The notes beneath the pieces were generated by a model. The model did not search any database and was not told the origin of the DNA. It was given only the letters and a program-made list of their open reading frames with translations. A DNA stretch of 64,000 nucleotides from Serratia sp. M24T3 (lineage in GTDB: Bacteria > Pseudomonadota > Gammaproteobacteria > Enterobacterales > Enterobacteriaceae), in assembly GCF_000257645.1 (NCBI RefSeq), contig NZ_AJHJ01000017.1:17955-81954 (forward strand), written 5' to 3'. Below, piece after piece: positions 31,618 through 42,118 of this stretch (the first letter of the stretch is position 1; each line of letters opens with the position of its first letter). A program made the translations under genes and the position numbers.

Positions 31618-32148
31618 TTACCGAATAACCTCCCGCAACCCCAGGCGCAGCTGGTAATCGCCGTAGGCGATCGATTTTTCGAAGGTAAATCCGCTTTTAA
31701 TAGCTTGTTTAATCGCAACAATATTGTCGGGCATCACAAGACAACAAACAGGGCGGCTCAACGTTTTATCCTGCCAGTCGAGGATGGCACATTTCGCTTC
31801 ATAGCCGTAACCATAACCATGGAAGTCAGAGTGTAATAATGTCCCAATTTCCAACATGTCAGGCATTGATGGCATGGTGTCTCGCTTAAAGTCTGCGAAT
31901 CCTATCTCACCGATAATAGTATTACAGGGTTTCAGTTTGATTATCCAATACCCAAAACCCAGCGTTGCCCACATGCCATGGTACTGTAACCACAGTGACC
32001 AGCAGGCTTCTCGCCCTATCACCCCTGGAGGAACAAATCGCGTAGCTATATCATCTTGATAGATATGCAACATTGCAGGAAAATCCTCCACACTGCACCC
32101 GCAGAGAATTAATCTGTCTGTTTCGATAATTGGTATGACGCTTTCCAT
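31618..32148 (-). CDS. GNAT-family N-acetyltransferase (last gene of biosynthetic operon)
   Basis: A 176-residue acetyltransferase of the GNAT fold, RimJ/RimL-like: opening ETDRLILCGCSVEDF, beta-4 strand segment IIGEIGFADF (78-87) and the acetyl-CoA loop HGYGYGYEA (110-118). Its ATG overlaps the stop of the adenylation gene by one base (TAATG), with AAGGAA 6 nt upstream, so translation is coupled. In this operon it may acylate an amine of the pathway product or protect the producer; both are guesses. The stop lies just downstream of the Pho boxes, between the two transcription units. Confidence 0.85.
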   Translation of the reverse strand: MESVIPIIETDRLILCGCSVEDFPAMLHIYQDDIATRFVPPGVIGREACWSLWLQYHGMWATLGFGYWIIKLKPCNTIIGEIGFADFKRDTMPSMPDMLEIGTLLHSDFHGYGYGYEAKCAILDWQDKTLSRPVCCLVMPDNIVAIKQAIKSGFTFEKSIAYGDYQLRLGLREVIR

Positions 32149-33749
32149 TATGATTCCTTCGCCAATTTAACATAATGCGCTTGTGAGGTTTTTATCTCGG
32201 GCTTGGATTTCAGCTGGTTTTTGCATGCCTGTTTCAAGCAGACGCGATCAATTTTACCGGTTGCCGTTTTAGGCAATTCCTCCATCACCGTAAAATCGTA
32301 GGGCAACATGTAGTCGGGTAGAATTTCAGCGATTTTTTCCTGTATCAGCGCTAACCCTTGATTGACGTCTTTAAGACTCAGGCAAACGTGAAGCGTTGCG
32401 CCGTATTTTTCATGAGGTAAAGAGACAACAGCCACCTCTTCTACTTCTTCAATAGATGTAAACGCGTTCTCAACGTCGCCAATTTCGACCCGATAACCGC
32501 GGGTTTTCACCATATTATCCATCCGGCCTTTGTAAATGATCTCCCCTTTTTCATTGATATAACCATAATCTCCGGTTCGAAAGGCCAATGTCGGATACTG
32601 ATGAAAGGGGCTTTGAATCAGCTTCTCGCGCGTCAGTTCAGGCGCGGTAAAATACCCGGCAAACACCGTACTGCCGCGCACCAGGATCTCTCCTGACTCG
32701 CCGTGTGGCAGCAAACTCATTGCTTCATCAACGATATAGATTTCCGTATCGTCGACAGGAAAACCGATCGGTATTTCGCTAGTTTCCGTAGTTGGCTTTG
32801 AAACGTGCTGGCAGGTCACGATGTTAGTTTCTGTCGGACCATAAATGTTGGCCACGGCGGTAGTCGGCAGACAGTCCATGACGCGGCGTAGCCAGCAGGG
32901 CGAGAAAGGCTCTCCGGCGTAAAGCAGCGTTCGCAGACTCGGTATTCCGCGCTGCAATTCACCTTTACTTAACCAGCGGATATAGGCCGAAGGCACGGTG
33001 TACACCACGCTAACGTTTTTATCACGCATATAACTCACCACATTGAGCGGCGAGTTATCAAAATTCTCGGGGACGATGACCAGACAAGCGCCGCTGAGCA
33101 AGGTAGTAAAAATATCAAACACTGAAAGGTCAAACTGCAAAGGCGCGCGACTGAACACTCGATCGCCTGGCGTAATGGCAAACTCTTTTTGCATCCAGCA
33201 GATAAAAGAGCAAGCATTGCGGTGTGTGATCATGATGCCTTTCGGCGAGCCAGTCGATCCTGAGGTATAAAGGATATAGGCTACGTTATCGCTTAGATTC
33301 TTTTCATACAACGTGGTAGTTAACGAGTTGTCCTGTGCTGCGAAATTATCTAGAAATGTCACAAATGCGTTATCTCCAGGCGCATCTAATATTTCCCGGT
33401 ATTTATTCTGCACCATGATATGTTTCAGTTCGGCAGATATAATTAAATCACTGACCCAGGCATTAGGTGCGTGTATATTAATGGGTATATAAATTAGCCC
33501 TGCGGATAATGCACCCAACATTGCGCCAATCGCCATAGGTGTGACATCGGAAAGAATACCGATATGATCACCTTTTTTTAAACCATTCGATTGGTAATAA
33601 CGACAAAAATCTTGGCTTAGCTTTTCAATATATTGATAAGTGAATTTCTGATCGCCGTACTCAACGGCAATATTATCCGAGAACCGGCGTAATCCACCTG
33701 CCATTAATTCTGGTAAGGTCACCGCGTTTAATAAAAGCATACATTGCAT
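32148..33749 (-). CDS. free-standing adenylation (AMP-forming) enzyme, NRPS A-domain type
   Basis: A 533-residue ANL-superfamily enzyme resembling an amino-acid-activating NRPS A-domain. Core motifs: A3 YTSGSTGSPKG (161-171), A4 FDLSVFDIF (206-214), A5 NIYGPTET (301-308), A7 FRTGD (390-394), A8 KGRMDNMVKTRGYRVEIGDVE region (407-427) and A10 PKTATGKIDR with catalytic Lys499. No carrier, condensation or thioesterase domain follows; only a 31-residue Lys-rich tail. Asp207 at the Asp235-equivalent position suggests an alpha-amino acid substrate. It presumably makes an aminoacyl-AMP for a carrier protein encoded elsewhere, for CoA, or for an amine acceptor. An internal ATG three codons on (33740) is an alternative start. 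It follows the methyltransferase by 3 bp. Confidence 0.88.
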   Translation of the reverse strand: MQCMLLLNAVTLPELMAGGLRRFSDNIAVEYGDQKFTYQYIEKLSQDFCRYYQSNGLKKGDHIGILSDVTPMAIGAMLGALSAGLIYIPINIHAPNAWVSDLIISAELKHIMVQNKYREILDAPGDNAFVTFLDNFAAQDNSLTTTLYEKNLSDNVAYILYTSGSTGSPKGIMITHRNACSFICWMQKEFAITPGDRVFSRAPLQFDLSVFDIFTTLLSGACLVIVPENFDNSPLNVVSYMRDKNVSVVYTVPSAYIRWLSKGELQRGIPSLRTLLYAGEPFSPCWLRRVMDCLPTTAVANIYGPTETNIVTCQHVSKPTTETSEIPIGFPVDDTEIYIVDEAMSLLPHGESGEILVRGSTVFAGYFTAPELTREKLIQSPFHQYPTLAFRTGDYGYINEKGEIIYKGRMDNMVKTRGYRVEIGDVENAFTSIEEVEEVAVVSLPHEKYGATLHVCLSLKDVNQGLALIQEKIAEILPDYMLPYDFTVMEELPKTATGKIDRVCLKQACKNQLKSKPEIKTSQAHYVKLAKES

Positions 33750-33752
33750 CCA

Positions 33753-34805
33753 TTAATGTGTGTTAATCAGTAAACTGACTGTTCCGGGAGCCTGATTCGA
33801 CAGGGTTACCTGAGAAATCGTGCCGGTGGCAATTAGCGGAACGGCATCATCCCGAGCGGCAGAAGAAATCAGCCAGGCCAGTGCCCCTTCTCGCCAGCCA
33901 ACGTCATTGGCGTTGACCGAAAGCTGGCCGGCATCTTTTCCCAATCCCCATGCTGTGGACTGGATATGCCCCATTAGATCGTGATTTTTTCCCTCCTCGA
34001 CAAATCCCTGCAACAGAAATTGCTCTTGATTGGCAACGGGAGCTGGCAACGACATTTCAGGGCTGAGATGGAAAGGGGTGAAAAAGAACAGTTCGCCAAT
34101 GGCAGAATGAGAGATACGTTTGGTCAGTCGGAAGCCAAACTCATTTAGCAATAGCTCCAAAGCACCAGATTGGTAAGCCAGAGATTCAAGAAACTCGCTT
34201 GATGAAATCTGTACCCCTCGTTCGGTATGCTGACTACTAAGATCGGTGCAGCCACATTTAGCGTAATAAGCCATTCTTGCGCTGGTGGTCTGCTCGCTGC
34301 TGGAAAATCCGGAGATAATAACCTCGGTATTTCTCCCCTTCAGCTCGGACAGCACTCGCAGCGGGTCACTTAGGTTGCCAAAACAGTTGAAGGGAAAGAA
34401 CACGCAACTTTTTGAGGAAATATCGTGCTCACTATAGGGCAGCACGCAATGAAGATGATCCGCCGAAAGATGTTCTATCTGCGCGCTACAATTCTCGGGC
34501 AGCTGGCAGGCAGCAATTCTGGCTTTACCCAGCTCCGCCAACCAACGAACCAGCTCGACCCCGCGATAATTCACTCTATATTTCAACGCGACGTGAAGGT
34601 AACGGCCATAACCACAGCCGATTTCTACAAACTGACTCAGACCGCTGGCCGAGTTTTCCAGATAGCCAGCTATCTGGCGTTTTTCCTCATTCAAATACGC
34701 GGTGACTTCGGGAGTCAGCATTCTACCGTCAAACATTCGCCAGCCATTTTTTTGGCCATAGAACATTTCGACACGGTCTTTTGCAGCAACATCATACGTG
34801 AGCAT
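33753..34805 (-). CDS. SAM-dependent methyltransferase with C-terminal extension
   Basis: A 350-residue protein. The first ~230 residues look like a class I methyltransferase with motif I VEIGCGYGRY (60-69) and the acidic strand end YRGVELVRW. The remaining ~110 residues (from about 240) have no motif I recognise and may be a second small domain. The start overlaps the end of the upstream PLP-enzyme gene by 14 bp, with GGGGA 6 nt before the ATG, so the two are translationally coupled. Substrate (O-, N- or C-methylation) cannot be told from sequence. Confidence 0.8.
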   Translation of the reverse strand: MLTYDVAAKDRVEMFYGQKNGWRMFDGRMLTPEVTAYLNEEKRQIAGYLENSASGLSQFVEIGCGYGRYLHVALKYRVNYRGVELVRWLAELGKARIAACQLPENCSAQIEHLSADHLHCVLPYSEHDISSKSCVFFPFNCFGNLSDPLRVLSELKGRNTEVIISGFSSSEQTTSARMAYYAKCGCTDLSSQHTERGVQISSSEFLESLAYQSGALELLLNEFGFRLTKRISHSAIGELFFFTPFHLSPEMSLPAPVANQEQFLLQGFVEEGKNHDLMGHIQSTAWGLGKDAGQLSVNANDVGWREGALAWLISSAARDDAVPLIATGTISQVTLSNQAPGTVSLLINTH

Positions 34806-36075
34806 AACTTTCCCCGTCTGGCGTCAATGCAACTCCCGCCTGCTGCCATTGCTGCTTGATATCGGCAAACAGCATTAGCATGTGATCAATTTGCTGCTGG
34901 GTATTCAGAGCTGTCACGGTAATGCGCAGCGCTTCTTTTCCTCTAGGCATGGTTGGATAAGGACAAGCAGTCAGGAAAATACCGTTTTGATATAGATACT
35001 TAGAGGCATCGATAAGCGTTTGAGTATTTCCCGCCCAAACAGAAATAATCGGAAACAGTGTCTGCGTCATAACGTGGAAACCGAGACCGCGCAGCCCTTC
35101 CACCAGCGACACAGTAAGTTTATAAACGTCGGCGCGACGCTGTTCACCGATTTTTGGTAATAAATCGAGAGCCGCATCGAGCACGCCGAGGCAGAACGGA
35201 GTGGAGGGATGGGTATAGTCCAGAGGTTTGGCGTAGGCCATCAGATACTCTTTCATCTCTGGCGTAACCGCGGCGAATGCGGCACTGGCCGCGAGACCTT
35301 TGGCAGTACCGGCGACATACATGGTATTGGCCGGCGAGGTTCCCTGATGGTTGATAATGCCGTTACCTTTGCTACCGTATGGGTGCTGCACATCAGGATT
35401 TTCACCGACAAATCCAAACCCGTGGCCGTCATCAACATAAAGCAGTGCCTGATATTTTTCGACCAAGGGAGTCAGCCCCGCGAGATCGGCATAATCGCCG
35501 GTCATGCTGTACACGCCATCTACGCAGACCATTTTTCTCGGGCAATGGCTATGGGTTTTCAATAAAGTTTCCAGCGCATCCATATCTCCCTGGGCAAAGC
35601 TTTTTAGAATCGCCCCCTTGTCCCGCGCCATCTGTGCAGCCTGATACATCGTGGCGTGTGCTGATTTATCAAGGATTATCAGATCTCCCTTTTGCACCAA
35701 CGCCGGAATAATGCCGATACTGGTCAGCGTGGTGTTGGGAAACAGCAGCGTATCCTCGGCACCGATAAAGGTAGCGAGTTTCTTTTCAACCTGAGTGAAA
35801 AGTTCGTGGTAGCCCATTAATCGGGCACGACTGGTATGCATGCCAAAAGCCTTGGCAGCCTGCACGCCTTTATCGAGGAGCGCCTCCTGTTCACAGTCAA
35901 AACCGAGATAATTACAGGACGCAAAATCGAAAAGCTTCTTACCATGCACGTCAGTGAGCTCACGATGTTCAACTTTAGTAATGCGCACATCATATTGCTG
36001 GCTCTGCTTAAGCACTAAAAGCAGCGGATCGCGCTCACTGGAGCTTGCTTGCAAAAAACTGTTTTGAATATTCAT
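34792..36075 (-). CDS. PLP-dependent alpha-oxoamine synthase-like enzyme (class II aminotransferase fold)
   Basis: About 427 residues with the layout of 8-amino-7-oxononanoate synthase/KBL enzymes, which condense an amino acid with an acyl thioester and release CO2. Motifs (numbered from the upstream ATG at 36081): CNYLGF (56-61), TSRARLMGYHELFTQVEKKLA (83-103), DKSAHATMYQAA (138-149), VDDGHGFG (216-223) and the PLP lysine Lys261 in GTAKGLAAS. The usual GTxSKA is altered to GTAKGL. First gene of a tight four-gene operon. I favour the second ATG (36075) because AAGAAG is 6 nt before it; the one at 36081 has no spacing. Not a duplicate bioF by context, since no other biotin genes are near. Confidence 0.85.
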   Translation of the reverse strand: MNIQNSFLQASSSERDPLLLVLKQSQQYDVRITKVEHRELTDVHGKKLFDFASCNYLGFDCEQEALLDKGVQAAKAFGMHTSRARLMGYHELFTQVEKKLATFIGAEDTLLFPNTTLTSIGIIPALVQKGDLIILDKSAHATMYQAAQMARDKGAILKSFAQGDMDALETLLKTHSHCPRKMVCVDGVYSMTGDYADLAGLTPLVEKYQALLYVDDGHGFGFVGENPDVQHPYGSKGNGIINHQGTSPANTMYVAGTAKGLAASAAFAAVTPEMKEYLMAYAKPLDYTHPSTPFCLGVLDAALDLLPKIGEQRRADVYKLTVSLVEGLRGLGFHVMTQTLFPIISVWAGNTQTLIDASKYLYQNGIFLTACPYPTMPRGKEALRITVTALNTQQQIDHMLMLFADIKQQWQQAGVALTPDGESYAHV

Positions 36076-36081
36076 TTTCAT

Positions 36082-36421
36082 CTTCTTATATTTAGCAGAA
36101 ATTACGTTGGATTAATAAAAACCAATCCGGAGACACAACAACGCCGAATTCCCTAAGAATTAGATAAATTAAATTAAAAAATGATGTAATAAAGCCTGTA
36201 GTTATTATAATTGATGATATTGAAGCAATTGTTTTGTTTACACTAATAAAACCCTGCATCTTTAATGATTTATTTATAAGTTATATATAGCACCTCAAAT
36301 GATAGATAATAAATATAGATTGATTCAGCAAAGTAAACTTCGCGACAACTATATTTTATTTCCGCTGATATAAATATCAAAAAACACTTTTTCAATACTA
36401 ATCTGGGAGATGTCTTGGGAA
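36082..36421 (-). promoter_or_regulatory. A+T-rich promoter region of the four-gene biosynthetic operon
   Basis: A 340-bp strongly A+T-rich non-coding stretch upstream of the operon and downstream of the glmS terminator, so it should hold the operon promoter. TATAAT occurs on the minus strand (complement of 36204-36209) but no good -35 is at the right distance. The composition would suit H-NS silencing, a common control of acquired genes; this is inference. Confidence 0.5.
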
Positions 36422-36459
36422 AATAAAAAAACCTCCTGTGCAAAAGCAACAGGAGGTTT
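36422..36459 (-). terminator. rho-independent terminator of glmS
   Basis: On the minus strand AAACCTCCTGT pairs perfectly over 11 bp with ACAGGAGGTTT around a 9-nt loop and continues into TTTTATTTT. The pairing arms lie at 36429-36439 and 36449-36459. Confidence 0.95.
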
Positions 36460-36505
36460 ATAACTAACGAACAGCTCGCCGCCAGTAACAGGCTTTGAGT
36501 ACGAC

Positions 36506-38335
36506 TTATTCCACGGTTACCGATTTCGCCAGGTTACGAGGCTGATCAACATCGGTGCCTTTGATTAGCGCAACGTGGTAAGACAACAGCTGTAACGGCA
36601 CGGTGTAGAAGATTGGCGCAACAATTTGCTCGACGTGTGGCAGCTGAATAACTTTCATGCCGTCACTATCTGTAAAGCCTGCGTCCTGATCGGCGAAAAC
36701 GTAAAGCTGACCGCCGCGAGCACGTACTTCTTCAATGTTGGATTTCAGTTTTTCCAGCAGCTCGTTGTTTGGAGCAACAACAATTACCGGCATATCGGCG
36801 TCAATCAACGCTAATGGGCCATGTTTTAACTCACCGGCAGCATAGGCTTCAGCGTGAATATACGAAATTTCTTTCAGCTTCAGCGCCCCTTCCATCGCGA
36901 TCGGGTACTGATCGCCGCGACCCAGGAACAGTGCGTGATGTTTGTCGGAGAAGCCTTCAGCCAGCGCTTCGATGGTTTTATCCAGTGACAGCATCTGCTC
37001 GATGCGCGCAGGCAACGCCTGCAGGCCATGAACGATATCGTGTTCAACCTGCTCGCTCATGCCTTTCAAACGGCCAACGCGCGCCACCAGCATCAGCAGA
37101 ACGGTTAACTGAGTCGTAAATGCCTTGGTAGACGCTACACCGATCTCAGTTCCCGCTTTGGTCATCAACGCCAGGTCAGATTCACGCACCAAAGAGGAGC
37201 CGGCTACGTTACAAACGGCAAGGGAGCCCAGGAAGCCCAGCTCTTTAGAAAGACGGAGTGCAGCTAGCGTATCGGCGGTTTCACCGGACTGAGACAAAGT
37301 GATGATCAGGCTGCCAGGACGAACGGCAGATTTGCGATAGCGGAATTCAGAAGCAATTTCTACGTCGCACGGCACACCGGCCAGCGCTTCAAACCAATAA
37401 CGCGCCACCATACCTGAGTGATATGAGGTGCCGCAGGCAATGATCTGTACGTGTTGAACTTTAGCCAGCATCGCGTCGGCATCGGCTCCCAGCTCGCTGA
37501 GATCAATTTTACCGTGGCTGAAACGCCCTTCAAGGGTATTTTTAATCGCCTGAGGCTGTTCGTAGATCTCTTTTTGCATGTAATGACGGTACGCGCCTTT
37601 ATCACCGGCGTCATACTGAACTTGAGATTCGATTTCAGGACGCTCGACCGGCTTGCCGGTTTTATCAAACACGTTAACTTCACGGCGTTTTACTTCTGCA
37701 ACGTCGCCTTCTTCAAGGAACATAAAACGACGTGTTACAGGCAGCAAGGCCAGCTGATCGGAGGCAATAAAGTTTTCACCAACACCACGACCAATGACCA
37801 GTGGGCTACCAGATCGCGCAGCCACCAGCACGGAAGGATCGCGTTTGTCCATCACCACAGTGCCGTAAGCGCCACGTAGTTGAGGAATGACGCGAAGTAC
37901 CGCTTCCAGCAAAGTACCACCTTGCAGCAGCTCCCAGTGCACCAGATGAGCGATAACTTCGGTATCAGTTTGCGACTCGAAGCGATATCCGCGCTCGATC
38001 AGCAATACTCGCAGCGGTTCGAAGTTTTCGATAATGCCGTTATGCACAACCGCAATGTAATCAGACACGTGCGGATGAGCATTAACTTCAGATGGTTCTC
38101 CGTGAGTTGCCCAACGGGTGTGAGCAATACCGGTACCACCGTGCAGTGGATGAGCTTCCAGCGCATCAGCCAGCTTCTGCACTTTACCAACACGGCGCAA
38201 GCGGCCCATGTGACCTTCGTTATCCACTACCGCCAAACCGGCAGAGTCATAGCCGCGGTATTCCAGACGGCGTAATCCTTCCAACAGAATTTCAGCTATA
38301 TCGCGTTGCGCTACTGCGCCAACAATTCCACACAT
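36506..38335 (-). CDS. glmS: glutamine--fructose-6-phosphate aminotransferase
   Basis: A 609-residue enzyme (as in E. coli) making glucosamine-6-phosphate, the entry to peptidoglycan and LPS amino sugars. The N-terminal glutaminase starts MCGIVGAV with nucleophile Cys2. Two SIS sugar-binding domains follow, with [11 protein letters not shown] and [11 protein letters not shown] in the first, and the protein ends NLAKSVTVE. It is separated from glmU by 224 bp containing the glmU terminator and two further hairpins, the region in which E. coli glmUS mRNA is cut and glmS is activated by the small RNA GlmZ. Confidence 0.98.
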   Translation of the reverse strand: MCGIVGAVAQRDIAEILLEGLRRLEYRGYDSAGLAVVDNEGHMGRLRRVGKVQKLADALEAHPLHGGTGIAHTRWATHGEPSEVNAHPHVSDYIAVVHNGIIENFEPLRVLLIERGYRFESQTDTEVIAHLVHWELLQGGTLLEAVLRVIPQLRGAYGTVVMDKRDPSVLVAARSGSPLVIGRGVGENFIASDQLALLPVTRRFMFLEEGDVAEVKRREVNVFDKTGKPVERPEIESQVQYDAGDKGAYRHYMQKEIYEQPQAIKNTLEGRFSHGKIDLSELGADADAMLAKVQHVQIIACGTSYHSGMVARYWFEALAGVPCDVEIASEFRYRKSAVRPGSLIITLSQSGETADTLAALRLSKELGFLGSLAVCNVAGSSLVRESDLALMTKAGTEIGVASTKAFTTQLTVLLMLVARVGRLKGMSEQVEHDIVHGLQALPARIEQMLSLDKTIEALAEGFSDKHHALFLGRGDQYPIAMEGALKLKEISYIHAEAYAAGELKHGPLALIDADMPVIVVAPNNELLEKLKSNIEEVRARGGQLYVFADQDAGFTDSDGMKVIQLPHVEQIVAPIFYTVPLQLLSYHVALIKGTDVDQPRNLAKSVTVE

Positions 38336-38352
38336 CGGTTTTATTCCTATAG

Positions 38353-38372
38353 AAGGTCTGTTCGCAGACCTT
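38353..38372. other. tetraloop hairpin in the glmS leader
   Basis: AAGGTCTG (38353-38360) and CAGACCTT (38365-38372) form an 8-bp stem with a four-base loop (CGAA in the glmS message). It stands about 17 nt before the glmS start and could control access to the ribosome site. Read on the plus strand it is TTCG-looped and followed by TTTT, like an intrinsic terminator, though no plus-strand gene is known there. Confidence 0.6.
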
Positions 38373-38456
38373 TTTTGATGCCTTGACCTGATTGATAGCC
38401 GCTCCGGTCATGGTTCCATGCCGTGCGGGTTCCCCGAGCCTGTAGAGAAGGGGATT

Positions 38457-38507
38457 ATTATGTTTTGCGCTGACCATAACGTGGTGACGGGCAGAGCAAA
38501 ACATAAT
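38457..38507. other. long hairpin in the glmU-glmS intergenic mRNA
   Basis: ATTATGTTTTGC (38457-38468) pairs perfectly over 12 bp with GCAAAACATAAT (38496-38507) around a 27-nt loop. In E. coli the glmU-glmS message carries processing and small-RNA control signals here; this stem is the most prominent candidate structure in this genome. Confidence 0.55.
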
Positions 38508-38514
38508 GACGCCG

Positions 38515-38542
38515 AATAAAACGGGTGCAGCAAACCGCACCC
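38515..38542 (-). terminator. terminator-like hairpin after glmU
   Basis: On the minus strand GGGTGC and GCACCC form a 6-bp stem (38523-38528 and 38537-38542) around an 8-nt loop, followed by GTTTTATT. It probably causes partial termination between glmU and glmS. Confidence 0.75.
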
Positions 38543-38559
38543 TTGACGCTTACCGACTA

Positions 38560-39927
38560 TTATCGTTTGGAAGGATGCTTCCAATTTGGCTTATGCACCT
38601 GAGTCACGCGGCTTATCACCAGGCCGCCGTCTGGAACATCGCGGACGACCGTGGTTCCGGCAGCAATACTCACATTGTTACCGACGTTAACCGGAGCCAC
38701 CAGCTGAGTATCCGAGCCGACAAAGACGTTATCGCCAATCGTCGTTTGCCATTTATTCACGCCATCATAGTTACAGGTGATCGTACCTGCACCAATATTA
38801 ACGTTATCGCCGATCACCGCATCGCCAAGATAGCTGAGGTGTCCGGCTTTAGTGCCAGCTCCGAGACGCGCTTTCTTGATTTCAACAAAGTTGCCGACGT
38901 GCGCTGCCTGACCCAGCTCGGCGCCAGGGCGCAGACGAGCAAACGGACCAACAGTACAATCTGCCTGCACGATAGCCCCCTCGAACACGCTGTACGGACT
39001 GATCACACAGTCATCGCCGATGGTGCAGTCTTTCAGCACGCAGCCTGCGCCGATAGTGACACGATTACCCAGCTTGACCTTGCCTTCAATAATTACGTTT
39101 ACGTCGATGCTAACGTCAATGCCGTGCGACAGTTCACCGCGTAAATCGAAACGAGAGGGGTCCATCAGCATTACGCCCGCCAGCAGCAAACGTTCGGCTT
39201 GCTCCTGTTGATAAACACGCTCAAGACGAGAAAGTTGCAGGCGGTTGTTCACACCTTCAACTTCGCTAAGGCGCGCGGGATGCACGGTGGCAATCTTATG
39301 GCCTTCTGCATGCGCCATCGCAATGATATCGGTGATGTAATATTCACCCTGCGCATTATTGTTTGAAAGCTTGCTCAGCCAGCGCTTGAACGATGCACCG
39401 TTGGCGACGAGTATACCGGTATTAATCTCATTGATTTTCAGCTGCTCGGCCGAGGCGTCTTTCTGCTCGATAATGCCGACTACCTCCCCGTTTTCACGGA
39501 CAATGCGGCCATAACCGGCAGGATCGTCCACCTTGACGGTTAGCAAACCAATTCCACCCTGTGGCTTGGCAGACAGCAATTTTTGCAAAGTCTCAACGGA
39601 AATCAGCGGTACATCGCCGTAAAGCATTAATACGTCTTCGTCATCAGCAAAGTGAGGCGCAGCCTGCTGCATTGCGTGTCCGGTACCCAATTGCTCAGCC
39701 TGCAACACCCAGTTTAAACAGCTGGTGGCCAGATTCTGCTTAAGCAGATCTCCACCGTGGCCATAAACCAGATGCACATTGCTTGCCCCCATACGAGTGG
39801 CAGCATCAATAACATGCTGAACCATCGCTTTTCCGGCAAGCGGATGCAGTACTTTGGGAAGATTGGAATACATGCGTGTGCCCTTGCCTGCGGCGAGGAT
39901 CACGACACTTAATGCGCTGTTAGACAT
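38560..39927 (-). CDS. glmU: bifunctional UDP-N-acetylglucosamine pyrophosphorylase / glucosamine-1-phosphate N-acetyltransferase
   Basis: A 455-residue two-domain enzyme (E. coli 456). The N-terminal uridyltransferase has LAAGKGTRM and [11 protein letters not shown]; the C-terminal left-handed beta-helix acetyltransferase has repeated hexapeptides (for example [18 protein letters not shown]). It makes UDP-GlcNAc from GlcN-1-P. I chose ATG 39927 with AGG 8 nt upstream; a TTG two codons earlier abuts that AGG and is unlikely. Upstream of glmS, as in E. coli. Confidence 0.97.
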   Translation of the reverse strand: MSNSALSVVILAAGKGTRMYSNLPKVLHPLAGKAMVQHVIDAATRMGASNVHLVYGHGGDLLKQNLATSCLNWVLQAEQLGTGHAMQQAAPHFADDEDVLMLYGDVPLISVETLQKLLSAKPQGGIGLLTVKVDDPAGYGRIVRENGEVVGIIEQKDASAEQLKINEINTGILVANGASFKRWLSKLSNNNAQGEYYITDIIAMAHAEGHKIATVHPARLSEVEGVNNRLQLSRLERVYQQEQAERLLLAGVMLMDPSRFDLRGELSHGIDVSIDVNVIIEGKVKLGNRVTIGAGCVLKDCTIGDDCVISPYSVFEGAIVQADCTVGPFARLRPGAELGQAAHVGNFVEIKKARLGAGTKAGHLSYLGDAVIGDNVNIGAGTITCNYDGVNKWQTTIGDNVFVGSDTQLVAPVNVGNNVSIAAGTTVVRDVPDGGLVISRVTQVHKPNWKHPSKR

Positions 39928-40161
39928 AAGCAACCTGACAAATCCAGTTTGATTGACAAAAGTAACCCGTTAGCCGATCGGATTACTACATATTTTTCAT
40001 TAAAAACTACCCCCAAGCCGCACTGGGCAAGGGTTGAACACTCTGTAAACGACTCAGCAGGAATCGCGCTAAAAGTGTCTCCAATAGTAGACAGTATTTC
40101 ATTGAAACGGCCGGAATTGAATGAAGAAGATGCTGAAAACAGGGCTTTTTTAAAGATAAAA
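39928..40161. other. glmU upstream region
   Basis: The gap from atpC to glmU is 298 bp. Beyond the atp terminator it must hold the glmU promoter, which I could not define. A plus-strand frame runs through it into atpC antisense, but has no ribosome site and no recognisable product. Confidence 0.5.
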
Positions 40162-40185
40162 AAAAGCGACCCGAAGGTCGCTTTT
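40157..40185 (-). terminator. rho-independent terminator of the atp operon
   Basis: AAAAGCGACC (40162-40171) and GGTCGCTTTT (40176-40185) form a perfect 10-bp stem with a 4-nt loop (TTCG in the atp message), followed on the minus strand by TTTTATC. The T-rich flanks on both sides make it potentially bidirectional. Confidence 0.94.
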
Positions 40186-40225
40186 CAACTGGCAGTGCGT
40201 TTATCACTAATACGGCTTTCGCCAA

Positions 40226-40651
40226 TCAGTAACCCGCTTTCCTGGTCAATTCGATCACGCGAAGTTTCGCGAGCGCTTTGGCCAGTTCTGCAGACGCCCG
40301 AGCATAGTCGACGTCGCCGTTAGAACCATTGATATGTTCTTCCGCTTTACGCTTAGCTTCAAGCGCGCGCGCTTCGTCGAGGTCTACTCCACGGATTGCA
40401 GTGTCAGCCAACACGGTAGTTGCGTTCGGTTGCACCTCAAGGATGCCGCCGGAGAGATAGATATACTCTTCTTCGCCGTGTTCTTTAACAATGCGCACCA
40501 TGCCAGGCTTGATGGCGGTGAGCAGCGGGGCGTGACCAGGGAAAATACCCAGCTCACCTTCGCTACCCGTCACCTGGATTTTCTGCACCAGGCCGGAATA
40601 CATTCTCTTTTCCGCGCTGACAACATCCAGATGGTAAGCTTTTTCAGCCAT
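40226..40651 (-). CDS. atpC: F1Fo ATP synthase epsilon subunit
   Basis: A 141-residue central-stalk subunit of F1 (E. coli 139) that rotates with gamma and inhibits ATP hydrolysis. The N-terminal beta-sandwich has [18 protein letters not shown], and the C-terminal pair of helices is Ala/Lys/Glu-rich. I chose ATG 40651 ([20 protein letters not shown]), which has GGAAGG upstream. Last gene of the atp operon. Confidence 0.97.
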   Translation of the reverse strand: MAEKAYHLDVVSAEKRMYSGLVQKIQVTGSEGELGIFPGHAPLLTAIKPGMVRIVKEHGEEEYIYLSGGILEVQPNATTVLADTAIRGVDLDEARALEAKRKAEEHINGSNGDVDYARASAELAKALAKLRVIELTRKAGY

Positions 40652-40703
40652 GTCACCTTCCTCTCTCAATACTGCAACGATCTTTATCCCCTAAGGGAGA
40701 ACA

Positions 40704-42113
<1,410 letters not shown>

Positions 42114-42118
42114 CTAGC

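Noticed and set aside
39949..40323. 124-codon plus-strand frame between glmU and atpC
   Set aside because: Runs into atpC antisense through the atp terminator, lacks a ribosome site, and shows no family features.
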